Shown here in pieces: positions 7,946 to 16,098 of a DNA stretch of 64,000 nucleotides. Within the stretch, counting starts at the first letter, position 1. The number at the start of each line of letters is the position of its first letter. Origin of the DNA: Alphaproteobacteria bacterium (GTDB taxonomy: Bacteria > Pseudomonadota > Alphaproteobacteria > SHVP01); contig VGES01000009.1 in the NCBI GenBank assembly GCA_016869765.1, forward strand, positions 32,092 to 96,091, given 5' to 3'. The translations under genes were made by a program, and so were the position numbers. The notes beneath the pieces were generated by a model. It was given only the letters and a program-made list of their open reading frames with translations, had not been told where the DNA came from and ran no database searches.

Positions 7946-9442
7946 ATGGCGACGGGGTGGGATGTCATCGTGTGTGGGGCTGGGACGGCTGGGATGCCGT
8001 GCGCCATTTTTGCTGCGCGTCGCGGTGCTCGAGTCCTCGTCCTCGAACAATCGGATCGGGTCGGCGGCACGCTGTACGTTTCGGGCGGCCAAATGGCGGC
8101 CGCGGGCACGCGTCCGCAAAAGGCCCTCGGCATCCAGGACTCGCCCGATCGCCACTACGGCGAGGTGATGCGCATCTCCAAGAACGGCGCGCATGCCAAG
8201 CTGGCGCGCCTCGCGGTCGACGGCGCAGCCGACAGCCTGCACTGGTTGCTCGATAACGGGTTCCAGCTCACGCCCGGCCACCCGACGATCAGCTTTGGCC
8301 ACGAGCCCTATGAGGTGCCGCGAACCCATTGGGGGGTCGAGAACGGAATCTCGATCCTCAAGGCGATGAAGCCGGAATTCGATGCCGAGATCGCCAAAGG
8401 TCGGATCACGATACGCTTCAAGACCGAGGTCGTCGGGCTTATGCAGGAGAAATCGGGTGGCGCCGTCAAAGGCGTCGTCGCTCGGACCGGCGATGGTCGG
8501 CGCGAGGAAATCCCCGGCCAGAATGTCGTCCTGATGACGGGCGGGTACGGGCGGAACCGGCAGCTTTTCCCGCTGTTCTCGGGCGGCTATCCGCTCTATG
8601 GCGGCCTCGCCAACGAACAATCGCAGGGCACCGGGCTCACGCTCGGCCTGATGGCCGGCAGCGAATTGTGGGGAACCGATAGCTACATGCCGACGTTCGC
8701 GGGTATCAACGACCCGCGCGAGCCGTGGCGCCAGATCATCGGGACCGTGACGACACCGCAGTTGCGTCAGCCTTGGGAGATCTTCGTCGGCCGCGACGGC
8801 AAGCGTTTCGTTCGCGAAGACGATCCAAGCGTTGATGCCCGCGAACACGCGCTGCTTTCGATGCCGCATCTGACGTTCTGGGCGGTCTATGACCAGGGAA
8901 TCGCCAAGAGCGCGCCGCCATTCTTCGTCAATCTCAACCTGCTGGCGCTCGATGACTCGGGAAGCGGCAAGGTCGAGGGCGCGAGTAGCCAAGATATCGT
9001 CGATCGGTCGTACAACTCCGTCGACGGTTGGCACCGGGCCGACAGCATCGAGGCTCTGGGCAAGCTCGCCGGCATCGACCCGGCCGGATTGGCGGCCACC
9101 GTCGCGGCCTACAATCAATCCGTTCTGAGCAAGAAGGACGGGCTGGGCCGGACGCACCTGCCGATGGCGATTGCCAAGCCTCCGTTCTATGCCGTGCGTC
9201 ACCACGGTGTCGCGGTCGTGAGCTTCGCCGGTCTCGCCGTAAGCGATCGCCTACAGGTGCTGCGTCGCGACGGGACGCCGATTCCCAACCTCTACGCGGC
9301 GGGCGAAGTTCTGGGCAAGAGCCTGCTGTCGGGCAAGTCTTTCGTCGGCGGCATGAGCGTGCTGCCCTCGATCACCTTCGCCCGACTGCTCGGTTCGCAA
9401 GTCCTGCAATGGCAGGGCGCCCGATCGGCTGCCGCCGAGTAG
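7946..9442 (+). CDS. FAD-dependent fumarate reductase / ketosteroid dehydrogenase-type flavoprotein
   Basis: The product has 498 residues from an ATG preceded by GGGGAGG. It starts with a Rossmann motif (VIVCGAGTAGMPCAIFAARRG) and ends with the second FAD-binding block (NLYAAGEVLGKSLLSG, FVGGMSV), the two-domain layout of the fumarate reductase flavoprotein family. Soluble members reduce or oxidise C-C double bonds in fumarate-like acids, tricarballylate or 3-ketosteroids; the substrate cannot be fixed here. No heme or iron-sulfur partner is adjacent. The bicupin gene follows after 44 bp, suggesting one operon. Confidence 0.85.
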   Translation: MATGWDVIVCGAGTAGMPCAIFAARRGARVLVLEQSDRVGGTLYVSGGQMAAAGTRPQKALGIQDSPDRHYGEVMRISKNGAHAKLARLAVDGAADSLHWLLDNGFQLTPGHPTISFGHEPYEVPRTHWGVENGISILKAMKPEFDAEIAKGRITIRFKTEVVGLMQEKSGGAVKGVVARTGDGRREEIPGQNVVLMTGGYGRNRQLFPLFSGGYPLYGGLANEQSQGTGLTLGLMAGSELWGTDSYMPTFAGINDPREPWRQIIGTVTTPQLRQPWEIFVGRDGKRFVREDDPSVDAREHALLSMPHLTFWAVYDQGIAKSAPPFFVNLNLLALDDSGSGKVEGASSQDIVDRSYNSVDGWHRADSIEALGKLAGIDPAGLAATVAAYNQSVLSKKDGLGRTHLPMAIAKPPFYAVRHHGVAVVSFAGLAVSDRLQVLRRDGTPIPNLYAAGEVLGKSLLSGKSFVGGMSVLPSITFARLLGSQVLQWQGARSAAAE

Positions 9443-9486
9443 GTCCACGAGCGACGCGCGGCCGAGCGGCCGGGAAGGACCCCTCG

Positions 9487-10320
9487 ATGGCACGTCAGCA
9501 CATCGATTTCGTTCAGACGCAGTTCCTGCCCTGGCAATCGGGATTGCCGGGCGGACAACGGCCGGAGTTGCGCGTCAAAGTCTTGAGCCGCGACGACCAG
9601 GACGGCAGTTGCAGCGTCATCGCGCGTTACCCGGCGGGTTGGGAGCGTGCTGAGCCCGAATCGTGCGAAGCCGACGAGGAATTCCTCGTGCTCAAGGGCG
9701 GTCTAACGATCGATGACACGACCTACGGCGAACGCACGTACGCGTGTCTGCCCGCAGGCATGGCGCGCAACCGGGTGCGGGTGACAGAGGAAACCGTCGT
9801 CATCGCGTTCTTCAACTACGGACCGCCGGTTTTTCACGCTGGTTCGCCGCGCCCAAGCTCCTACGACGAGCGTAAGTTGGTGCGCTTCATCGATACGCGC
9901 AATCAAGCTTGGGTGGACGACGAGGCGCTGAACGGACGCTTCCTGTGGCTACGCCGCGACCCCAACACGGCGGACCTGAGCTACTTGCAAACGGCGCGGC
10001 CCGCGGTGGGAACGGGCGGGCAGGCCGAAACGCACCCGCACGCGCAGGAGATGTTCATGCTGTCGGGCGAACTGCACGGTGGCCGCGGCATCTATCGACC
10101 GGGGTCGTATTTCTGGCGTCCCCAGGGCATCAAACACGGCCCGTTCGGATCGCTCACGGGGATCGTTCTGATCCACCGTTCGATCGGCGGACCGCTGCAC
10201 TACGATCTTTGTCAACCCGACGAGCCGTGGCGGTGGAATCCACCGCATCGGCCGATCGTGCCGGACGACCTGCGGTCAATTGCGGGTCGCATCGGTCCGA
10301 CGACGTCGCTGTTCGATTGA
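9487..10320 (+). CDS. bicupin protein (ChrR/DUF4437-like)
   Basis: The product has 277 residues. Two cupin barrels are visible: the first centred on EADEEFLVLKGGLTIDD, the second on AETHPHAQEMFMLSGELHG with likely metal ligands in the HPHxxE motif. The ending HGPFGSLTGIVLIHRS is the second half of barrel two. Such proteins often act as metal-dependent dioxygenases or sugar/acid-binding domains, but activity cannot be inferred. It follows the flavoprotein gene closely. A second bicupin of similar layout lies at 57773. Confidence 0.75.
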   Translation: MARQHIDFVQTQFLPWQSGLPGGQRPELRVKVLSRDDQDGSCSVIARYPAGWERAEPESCEADEEFLVLKGGLTIDDTTYGERTYACLPAGMARNRVRVTEETVVIAFFNYGPPVFHAGSPRPSSYDERKLVRFIDTRNQAWVDDEALNGRFLWLRRDPNTADLSYLQTARPAVGTGGQAETHPHAQEMFMLSGELHGGRGIYRPGSYFWRPQGIKHGPFGSLTGIVLIHRSIGGPLHYDLCQPDEPWRWNPPHRPIVPDDLRSIAGRIGPTTSLFD

Positions 10321-10322
10321 AA

Positions 10323-10345
10323 GGATGGCGGCGGTGCCGCCATCC
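10323..10345. terminator. GC-rich hairpin, likely bidirectional terminator
   Basis: A perfect 10-bp stem (GGATGGCGGC / GCCGCCATCC) with a GGT loop lies between the convergent bicupin gene and the transporter remnant. There is no long U-run, so it is a probable rather than certain intrinsic terminator. Confidence 0.6.
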
Positions 10346-10354
10346 CGAGCGTCT

Positions 10355-10897
10355 TCAATCGAGCTGGTAACGTGCCTCGATCGGCTTCAAATCGGCGAAG
10401 AACTGAGGATGGCTGCGGATCGCCGCCTTCTGGAAGTCGTAGTTGACGAAAGGCGCAGGATCTAGGTCCTTGATCCGCCCGAGGCCGACAAGGAACGGGA
10501 TCGCCTTGGACTTCAGACCTTCGGCGAACGCCTTCGACAGCCGCGGGTCCATCGATTCGGCGTCTTTCTTGAGCGACACCTTCACGGCGTCGAGTTCGAT
10601 TCCCTCGACGTAACGCATGGTGATCTCCGCCGCTTCGTCGAGGTTCTTGCGCGTGTATTGCATGGCTTCGGCGTGCGCGGCCCAGAACTTTTCGACCAGC
10701 GCTTTCTTGTCTCCGATCACTTTCTTCGAGGTCACGAACAGGGGAACGTCGTAACACGAGGCGCAGGGGCCCGCCCCATGCAGGACGATCGATGATCCAG
10801 GCACCTGTGTTGTGGCCACGGACGGAAACGGTTCCCAGACGGCGATCGCGTCGACCGCGCCGGTCTTGAGTGAGGTGATCATCTGCGGCGGCGGGAG
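10355..10897 (-). pseudogene. NitT/TauT-type substrate-binding protein, C-terminal half only
   Basis: The frame encodes about 180 residues that begin abruptly at LPPPQMITSLKTGAVDAIAVWEPF, normally the middle of an ABC transporter substrate-binding protein of the nitrate/sulfonate/taurine class. It continues to a natural end (FFADLKPIEARYQLD). The signal peptide and the first lobe are missing. Upstream of 10897 the same frame only reads the antisense of a Crp/Fnr gene, so the open frame is longer than the real homology. The missing half implies loss of function unless the assembly is wrong. No permease or ATPase gene is adjacent. Confidence 0.8.
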
Positions 10898-10900
10898 CCC

Positions 10901-11233
10901 GAGGTCGCAAGCGCCTACTGGACGAAGGCGAACGACCAACTCGTCGCGGCCCAAGAGCAGCTCTTGATCCTCGGGCGAATGAACGCCACCGAACGCGTGG
11001 CGACGTTCCTCAGCCATCTGCTCCAGAATGCGCCGGTTGATGACGTGATCCGCTTGCCGATGACTCGCAACGCCATCGCCGACTACCTCGGCCTGACCAC
11101 CGAAACGGTCAGCCGAACGTTCACCCGACTGCGTCGGGAGGGTGTGGTTTGCCCGGTCAATACCCACGACGTTCAGGTCAAGAATGCCTCTCGCCTGCGT
11201 TCCTACGCCACTGCCCAGGCGCTCGCTGCGTAA
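10901..11233 (+). pseudogene. Crp/Fnr-family regulator, C-terminal DNA-binding half only
   Basis: The open frame (about 110 codons) carries the dimerisation helix (NDQLVAAQEQLLILGR) and the complete winged helix: ATERVATFLSHLL, then LPMTRNAIADYLGLTTETVS with the Fnr/FixK-type recognition helix, then FTRLRREGVV. The N-terminal cyclic-nucleotide/iron-sulfur sensor domain is absent. The frame abuts the truncated transporter gene at about 10900, and no promoter or credible start is left. A TTG at 10964 could start an 89-residue product, but a truncated product seems more likely to be non-functional. Confidence 0.8.
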
Positions 11234-11261
11234 CCCCACGGCCGATCGTGGTGTGCGGGCC

Positions 11262-11705
11262 ATGATTAGCCGCTGGGCGGTGGCCGGGGTCGTGGATACA
11301 GCGACGGCTTTGAACCTGATTGCTGATGTTGGGAAATTGACTCCCACGCCGCCGACGTGGCTCGTCGGCGAGCGCGCCCTATCGGCTTGGGAGCAACTGC
11401 CCGACTTCCATCAGAAGGTCCGCGTCGGTGTCCTCGACCAGGCCGACGTGTATGCCAACCCGGCCCCCTTTGCCACCTACCTCCGGCACCATGCGAAGTC
11501 GGGCCATGCGCCGATCGCCACGACGCTCGGTACGGTCTTCGACCTGCAACTCGGGACCGACTGTGACGGATTGTTGCGAAATGGCGTCTGTGTCCTCTGC
11601 CTGCCGGCGCCGGTGGGAAAGGTCGAACGTGAAGTCGGCTCAGCCCTGCTGCGTCAGCTCCCCGGTACGGTTCGTATCTACGACGTTCTCGAATCGGTCC
11701 ACTGA
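11262..11705 (+). CDS. uncharacterised protein
   Basis: The 147-residue reading is taken from the ATG at 11262. It opens MISRWAVAGVVDTATALNL, then an alpha/beta-looking body with TPPTWLVGERALSAWEQLP and, near the end, CDGLLRNGVCVLCLPAPVG with three Cys close together. I do not recognise the family. It follows the Fnr-type fragment by 28 bp and may have been co-transcribed with it. The longer open frame from 11142 overlaps the Fnr fragment and is unlikely to be used. Confidence 0.5.
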   Translation: MISRWAVAGVVDTATALNLIADVGKLTPTPPTWLVGERALSAWEQLPDFHQKVRVGVLDQADVYANPAPFATYLRHHAKSGHAPIATTLGTVFDLQLGTDCDGLLRNGVCVLCLPAPVGKVEREVGSALLRQLPGTVRIYDVLESVH

Positions 11706-11778
11706 CCGCTGACGACGCGAGCTTGTGTCGAGCCTGCCGCCGGCTATCATCCGCCGACGCCGGGGGCAGGGGAAAATT

Positions 11779-14109
11779 GTGAAACAAGGGTTGGGCAAAC
11801 CCGTACCACGGGTTGAAGACGACCGATTGCTCAGCGGGCGTGGTCGCTATACCGATGACCATTGGTTTCCAAACATGGCGCGCGGCGTCGTGTTGCGTTC
11901 CCCGCACGCGCACGCGCGCATTCGATCGATCGATGTCACCGCGGCACGAGGCTCTCCCGGGGTCCTGGCGGTATTGACCGGGGCCGACGTCGCAGCCGCC
12001 GGCCTGGGGATGCTTCCTTGCCTGGCACCGCTGCAGCGCAGCGGGGGCGCGATGATTCGCCCGCCGTTTCCGGTGCTGGCATCGGACACCGTGCGCTTCG
12101 TCGGCGATGCGGTGGCGTTCGTCGTAGCACAATCGGTCGCCCGAGCGAAGGACGCGGCGGAACTGATCGCGGTCGATTACGAACCGCTACCGAGCGTCAC
12201 CTATCTGGCGGACGCGTCCCGCCCGGGTTCCGTCGTCGTATGGCCCGAGGCTCCCGACAACGTGGCGTTCGATTTCGATCTTGGCGACCGCGCAGCCGTC
12301 GAGGCGGCGTTTGCACGGGCCGATCACGTCACCAGCCTTGAATTCGCGATCAACCGGGTATCGGCGGCCCCGATGGAGCCGCGCGCCGCGGTCGGCGTCT
12401 ACGACAGCCACGAGGAGCGTTACACGCTCTATTCCGGGGTGCAGGCGCCCCACACGATGCGTCGCTTGCTCGCCGGTGCCCTGCTCAAGATCCCCGAGAC
12501 CCAGCTTCGCGTCGTGAGTCCCGAAATGGGGGGCGCCTTCGGCATGCGCTCCAGTCCGTATCGCGAACTCACGCTGGTTCTGTGGGCGGCCAAACTCGTG
12601 GGACGGCCGGTGAAGTGGACGGGCGATCGCAGCGAGGCGTTCATCTCCGATGATCAGGCGCGCGACAATCTCACCCGGGTCGAGCTTGCTCTGCGCAAGG
12701 ACGGAACATTTCTCGCCTTGCGGGCAACCACGCGTGCGGCGCTCGGCGCCTACCTTGCGATGGGTGCCGGCGGTCCGCCGACGATGAATTTGGGCGGGAT
12801 CGCTGGGGTTTACACGACCCCCGTCATTCATGTTCATGTCGAAGGCGTGTTCAGCCACACACCGCCCACTTCGGCGTACCGGGGCGCGGGACGGCCGGAG
12901 GCGTCCTACGCGATCGAACGGGCCATCGACCTCGCGAGCCGGGAACTCGGAATCAGCCCGGTGGAACTGCGGCGTCGCAACACGATTGCGTCCGCGGCAA
13001 TGCCGTTTCAGACGGGGCTCGTCTTCAAGTACGATTCCGGCGAATTCGAGAAAAACATGGACGCCGTGCTGCGTCTCGCTGACCTGGCCGGCTTCGAGGC
13101 GCGCCGGCAAGACGCGATGGTGCGCAACCGCTTGCGCGGATTCGGGATCGCCAACGTGATCGAGCGGGCGGCCTCGGTCGGGGAGGAGACGGCCGAAGTT
13201 CGCTTCGATCCGACCGGCGGGGTGACGCTGTTGATGGGAACGCATTCCCATGGCCAAGGCCATGAAACGGTGTTCCGCCAATTGCTGGCCGATGCGCTTG
13301 GCGTCGACTTCGAGCATGTGCGTTATGTCCAGGGCGACACCGATCAGGTCGTACACGGGTTCGGGACGTTCGGTTCGCGCTCTTCGGGATTGGGCGGCGC
13401 CGCGCTCCAGCGCGCGGCCGACAAGGTCTTGGACAAGTGCCGCCGCATCGTGGCCCATCAATTCGAGGCGGCTCCGGAGGACATCGAGTTTCGCGACGGA
13501 CGCTTCGCCGTCGTCGGCACGGACAAGGCCAAGACGCTGCAAGAGGTCGTGCGAATGGCCTACACGCCGGCAGCCTTGCCACCCGGACTCGAGGTCGGGC
13601 TCCACGAACGCGCCGCCTACGCCCCCACGGCTGCGACGTTCCCCAACGGTTGCCACGCCTGTGAGGTCGAAATCGATCCCGAGACCGGCGTCGTTCGATT
13701 GCTGCGCTATTGCGTCGTCGACGATGTCGGGACGGTCATGAATCCCCTGTTGCTCGAAGGGCAGATCCACGGCGGTATCGTCCAGGGAGCGGGGCAGGTT
13801 CTGATGGAAGACGTGGTATGGGATCGCGAGAGCGGCCAGGCGCTGGCCGGCTCGTTCATGGACTACTGCATGCCGCGCGCTTCGGATTTCCCGTCCTTCG
13901 AGATCGGTGTCAATCCCGTTCCGACCCCGGTCAATCCGCTTGGCATCAAGGGCGCCGGCGAGGCGGGAACGATCGGCGCGCTGCCCTGCGTGATGAACGC
14001 GATCGTCGATGCGCTGTCTCCGCTCGGGATTACGACGTTCGACATGCCGGCGACTCCGCAGCGCGTCTGGCAGGCCATTCAACGAGCCCAGGCCGCGGGA
14101 ACACGGTGA
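11779..14109 (+). CDS. molybdenum hydroxylase large subunit (xanthine dehydrogenase / CoxL-like)
   Basis: The product is about 776 residues from a GTG preceded by CAGGGGA; an upstream GTG at 11725 would add 18 residues with no family character. The N-terminal domain reads KPVPRVEDDRLLSGRGRYTDD. Pterin-binding blocks include GGAFGMRS and the active-site loop AYRGAGRPEASY. Glu728 in KGAGEAGT is the base that activates the Mo-bound water. The AYRGAGRP loop lacks the Cys of true CO dehydrogenase, so this belongs to the general aldehyde/N-heterocycle hydroxylase group. The FAD and 2Fe-2S subunits normally encoded beside it are absent from the whole window. It heads a tight operon with CoA-transferase, crotonase-fold and amidase genes, pointing to breakdown of an amide or ring compound. 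Confidence 0.9.
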   Translation: MKQGLGKPVPRVEDDRLLSGRGRYTDDHWFPNMARGVVLRSPHAHARIRSIDVTAARGSPGVLAVLTGADVAAAGLGMLPCLAPLQRSGGAMIRPPFPVLASDTVRFVGDAVAFVVAQSVARAKDAAELIAVDYEPLPSVTYLADASRPGSVVVWPEAPDNVAFDFDLGDRAAVEAAFARADHVTSLEFAINRVSAAPMEPRAAVGVYDSHEERYTLYSGVQAPHTMRRLLAGALLKIPETQLRVVSPEMGGAFGMRSSPYRELTLVLWAAKLVGRPVKWTGDRSEAFISDDQARDNLTRVELALRKDGTFLALRATTRAALGAYLAMGAGGPPTMNLGGIAGVYTTPVIHVHVEGVFSHTPPTSAYRGAGRPEASYAIERAIDLASRELGISPVELRRRNTIASAAMPFQTGLVFKYDSGEFEKNMDAVLRLADLAGFEARRQDAMVRNRLRGFGIANVIERAASVGEETAEVRFDPTGGVTLLMGTHSHGQGHETVFRQLLADALGVDFEHVRYVQGDTDQVVHGFGTFGSRSSGLGGAALQRAADKVLDKCRRIVAHQFEAAPEDIEFRDGRFAVVGTDKAKTLQEVVRMAYTPAALPPGLEVGLHERAAYAPTAATFPNGCHACEVEIDPETGVVRLLRYCVVDDVGTVMNPLLLEGQIHGGIVQGAGQVLMEDVVWDRESGQALAGSFMDYCMPRASDFPSFEIGVNPVPTPVNPLGIKGAGEAGTIGALPCVMNAIVDALSPLGITTFDMPATPQRVWQAIQRAQAAGTR

Positions 14110-14113
14110 TGTA

Positions 14114-15307
14114 ATGCCCCATCGTCCGGCGTCCCAGGCGCTTGCCCGCTTTACCGTTCTCGACCTGACGCGGGCGCGCGCCGGCCCGTCCGCCGTTCGC
14201 CAACTCGCCGACTGGGGAGCGAACGTCATCAAGATCGAATTGCCCGCCGGGGCTGGCGAAGGCGATCCGATGGAGGACTATCGCGACAAGGGCGACTACC
14301 TCAACCTGCATCGCAACAAGCGATCGATCACGCTCAACCTGAAGGAAACGGAGGGTCGCGCTGTCTTCCAGCGCTTGGCGGAACGCGCCGATGTCGTCGT
14401 CGAGAACTTCCGGCCCGACGTGAAGCAGCGCCTTGGAATCGATTACGAGACGCTGCGGGCGATCAACCCTCGCCTCGTCTACGCCAGCATCTCGGGCTTC
14501 GGCCAGGACGGCCCCTACCGGGAGCGGCCCGGGCTCGACCAGATCGCGCAGGGCATGGGTGGCCTGATGTCGATCACTGGAGAACCCGGCGGTCCGCCGA
14601 TGCGCGCCGGCATCGCGATCTCCGATGTCGCGTCGGGCATCTATTGTGCGTGTGGTATTCTGGTCGCGCTGCTCGAGCGCGAACAGTCGGGTCAGGGCCA
14701 GTGGGTCGCAACCTCCCTGCTGCAGGCCCAGATCCACATGCTCGATTTCCAGGCGGCGCGATGGCTGGTCGACGGCGACGTTCCGGAGCCCGCCGGCAAC
14801 GATCACCCGACGAGCGCCCCGGTCGGCGTCTTCGAGACGGCGGATGGGATGATCAATCTGGCGGCCGTGGGCAACAAGGGCTTCGGGCGGTTCTGTCAGG
14901 AACTCGGCGCCCCGGAGTTGATCGATGATCCGCGGTTCTCGACCGTTCCTGCCAGGGTCAAGAATCGCCGGGCCCTGCATGAAGAAATCAATCGCCGGCT
15001 ACGAGATCACGACACGCAGACCTGGGTGACGCGCTTCAATCGGGCTGGTGTGCCCTGTGGTCCCATCTACCGCATGGACCAGGTTTTCGCCGATCCGCAG
15101 GTTCGCCATCTCGGCATCGCCCAGTCGGTGGCCACCGACAGCGGCGCCGCACTGACCCTCGTCGGCCAGCCGGTGTCGTTGTCGCGTACGCCGAGTTCGA
15201 TTCGCGTGCCGCCACCGGCCAAAGGCCGCGATACCGACGAGGTGTTGCGCGAGTTCGGGTTCGCACCGGCGGAGATCGCGGCTCTGCGAACGAAAAAGGT
15301 TCTCTGA
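14114..15307 (+). CDS. CaiB/BaiF-type (class III) CoA-transferase
   Basis: The 397 residues match the usual length of formyl-CoA-transferase relatives. The start region reads TVLDLTRARAGPSAVRQLADWGA, followed by VIKIELPAG, the RNKRSITLNLK block, ENFRPDV and the acylated-Asp region RPGLDQIAQGMGG. Class III enzymes transfer CoA between carboxylic acids through a mixed anhydride on that Asp. The gene starts 4 bp after the molybdenum hydroxylase and its TGA overlaps the next ATG, so it would activate a product of the hydroxylase as a CoA ester (inference). Confidence 0.9.
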   Translation: MPHRPASQALARFTVLDLTRARAGPSAVRQLADWGANVIKIELPAGAGEGDPMEDYRDKGDYLNLHRNKRSITLNLKETEGRAVFQRLAERADVVVENFRPDVKQRLGIDYETLRAINPRLVYASISGFGQDGPYRERPGLDQIAQGMGGLMSITGEPGGPPMRAGIAISDVASGIYCACGILVALLEREQSGQGQWVATSLLQAQIHMLDFQAARWLVDGDVPEPAGNDHPTSAPVGVFETADGMINLAAVGNKGFGRFCQELGAPELIDDPRFSTVPARVKNRRALHEEINRRLRDHDTQTWVTRFNRAGVPCGPIYRMDQVFADPQVRHLGIAQSVATDSGAALTLVGQPVSLSRTPSSIRVPPPAKGRDTDEVLREFGFAPAEIAALRTKKVL

Positions 15308-16098
15308 TGGGCGAAGTGGCGGAAGGCAGAGTGGTGGCGGAGCGGGAGGGCGCTGTTGGGCGAATCGTCGTCGACAATCCGGCCCGCCGCAACGCGATGT
15401 CGCTCGCGATGTGGCGCCAAGGCCATCAGGCGCTCCGCGACTTCGCAGCCGATCCATCCGTCCGAGCGATCGTCGTAGCGGGACGCGGGGAAAAAGCCTT
15501 CGTCTCGGGGGCCGATATTTCGCGTTTCGCGGCGGAGCGACAGGACGCGGCGGCAGCGCAGTCCTACGATGAGGCGGCCTTCGGTTTTCTCGAAGCCCTA
15601 CGGCGTGTCGAGAAGCCGACCGTGGCGGCGATCCGCGGGTACTGCATGGGGGGTGGCGTCTCGCTGGCGGTTGCTTGCGACCTGAGACTCTGTGACCAGC
15701 AGGCCCGATTCGGCGTTCCGGCCGCGCGGCTCGGCCTCGGCTATGGCGCAAACGCTCTGGCACGCCTTGCCGCTGTGGTGGGGGAGGCGGGCGCCCGCTG
15801 GCTGCTGCTCACCGGCGAGCAGATCGATGCCGATCGCGCGTCGCGCATGGGTCTCGTGCACGAGGTCGTCCAATCGTCGATCTTCGGGCATCGTCTTGAA
15901 GCGCTCGTCGAGGCGTTGGTGGCAAACGCGCCGCTGACTTTGCGGGCGGTTAAGATCGGCCTCGACGAAATCTCCGAGAACGTCCCGGGCCTGCCGCGAA
16001 CTGCAGAGGCGGTCAAGGCGTGTTTCGCGAGCAGCGACTTCGCCGAAGGGCGGCGAGCGTTTCTGGAAAAGCGGCCGCCGAGATTTTCCGGGCGATGA
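15307..16098 (+). CDS. enoyl-CoA hydratase/isomerase (crotonase) family protein without both Glu
   Basis: The 263 residues have the crotonase fold. The first oxyanion block is AFVSGADISRFA and the second is YCMGGGVSLAVACDLRL. In classical hydratases the two catalytic glutamates sit in GGGCELA and in PEI/LG. Here the positions read GGGVSLA and PAARLGLG, so both are replaced (Ser and Ala). It is therefore more likely another acyl-CoA lyase, isomerase or thioesterase. It is translationally coupled on both sides (TGATG upstream, ATGA downstream) and belongs to the 11.8-17.4 kb operon. Confidence 0.85.
   Translation: MGEVAEGRVVAEREGAVGRIVVDNPARRNAMSLAMWRQGHQALRDFAADPSVRAIVVAGRGEKAFVSGADISRFAAERQDAAAAQSYDEAAFGFLEALRRVEKPTVAAIRGYCMGGGVSLAVACDLRLCDQQARFGVPAARLGLGYGANALARLAAVVGEAGARWLLLTGEQIDADRASRMGLVHEVVQSSIFGHRLEALVEALVANAPLTLRAVKIGLDEISENVPGLPRTAEAVKACFASSDFAEGRRAFLEKRPPRFSGR

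Noticed and set aside
10898..11347. Upstream extension of the substrate-binding protein frame to 11347
   Set aside because: This part is the antisense of the Crp/Fnr fragment and the next gene; it has no transporter-like residues.
12187..14232. 681-codon minus-strand frame opposite the molybdenum hydroxylase gene
   Set aside because: The sense strand encodes an unmistakable family with all motifs; the antisense product is His/Arg-rich with no recognisable domain.
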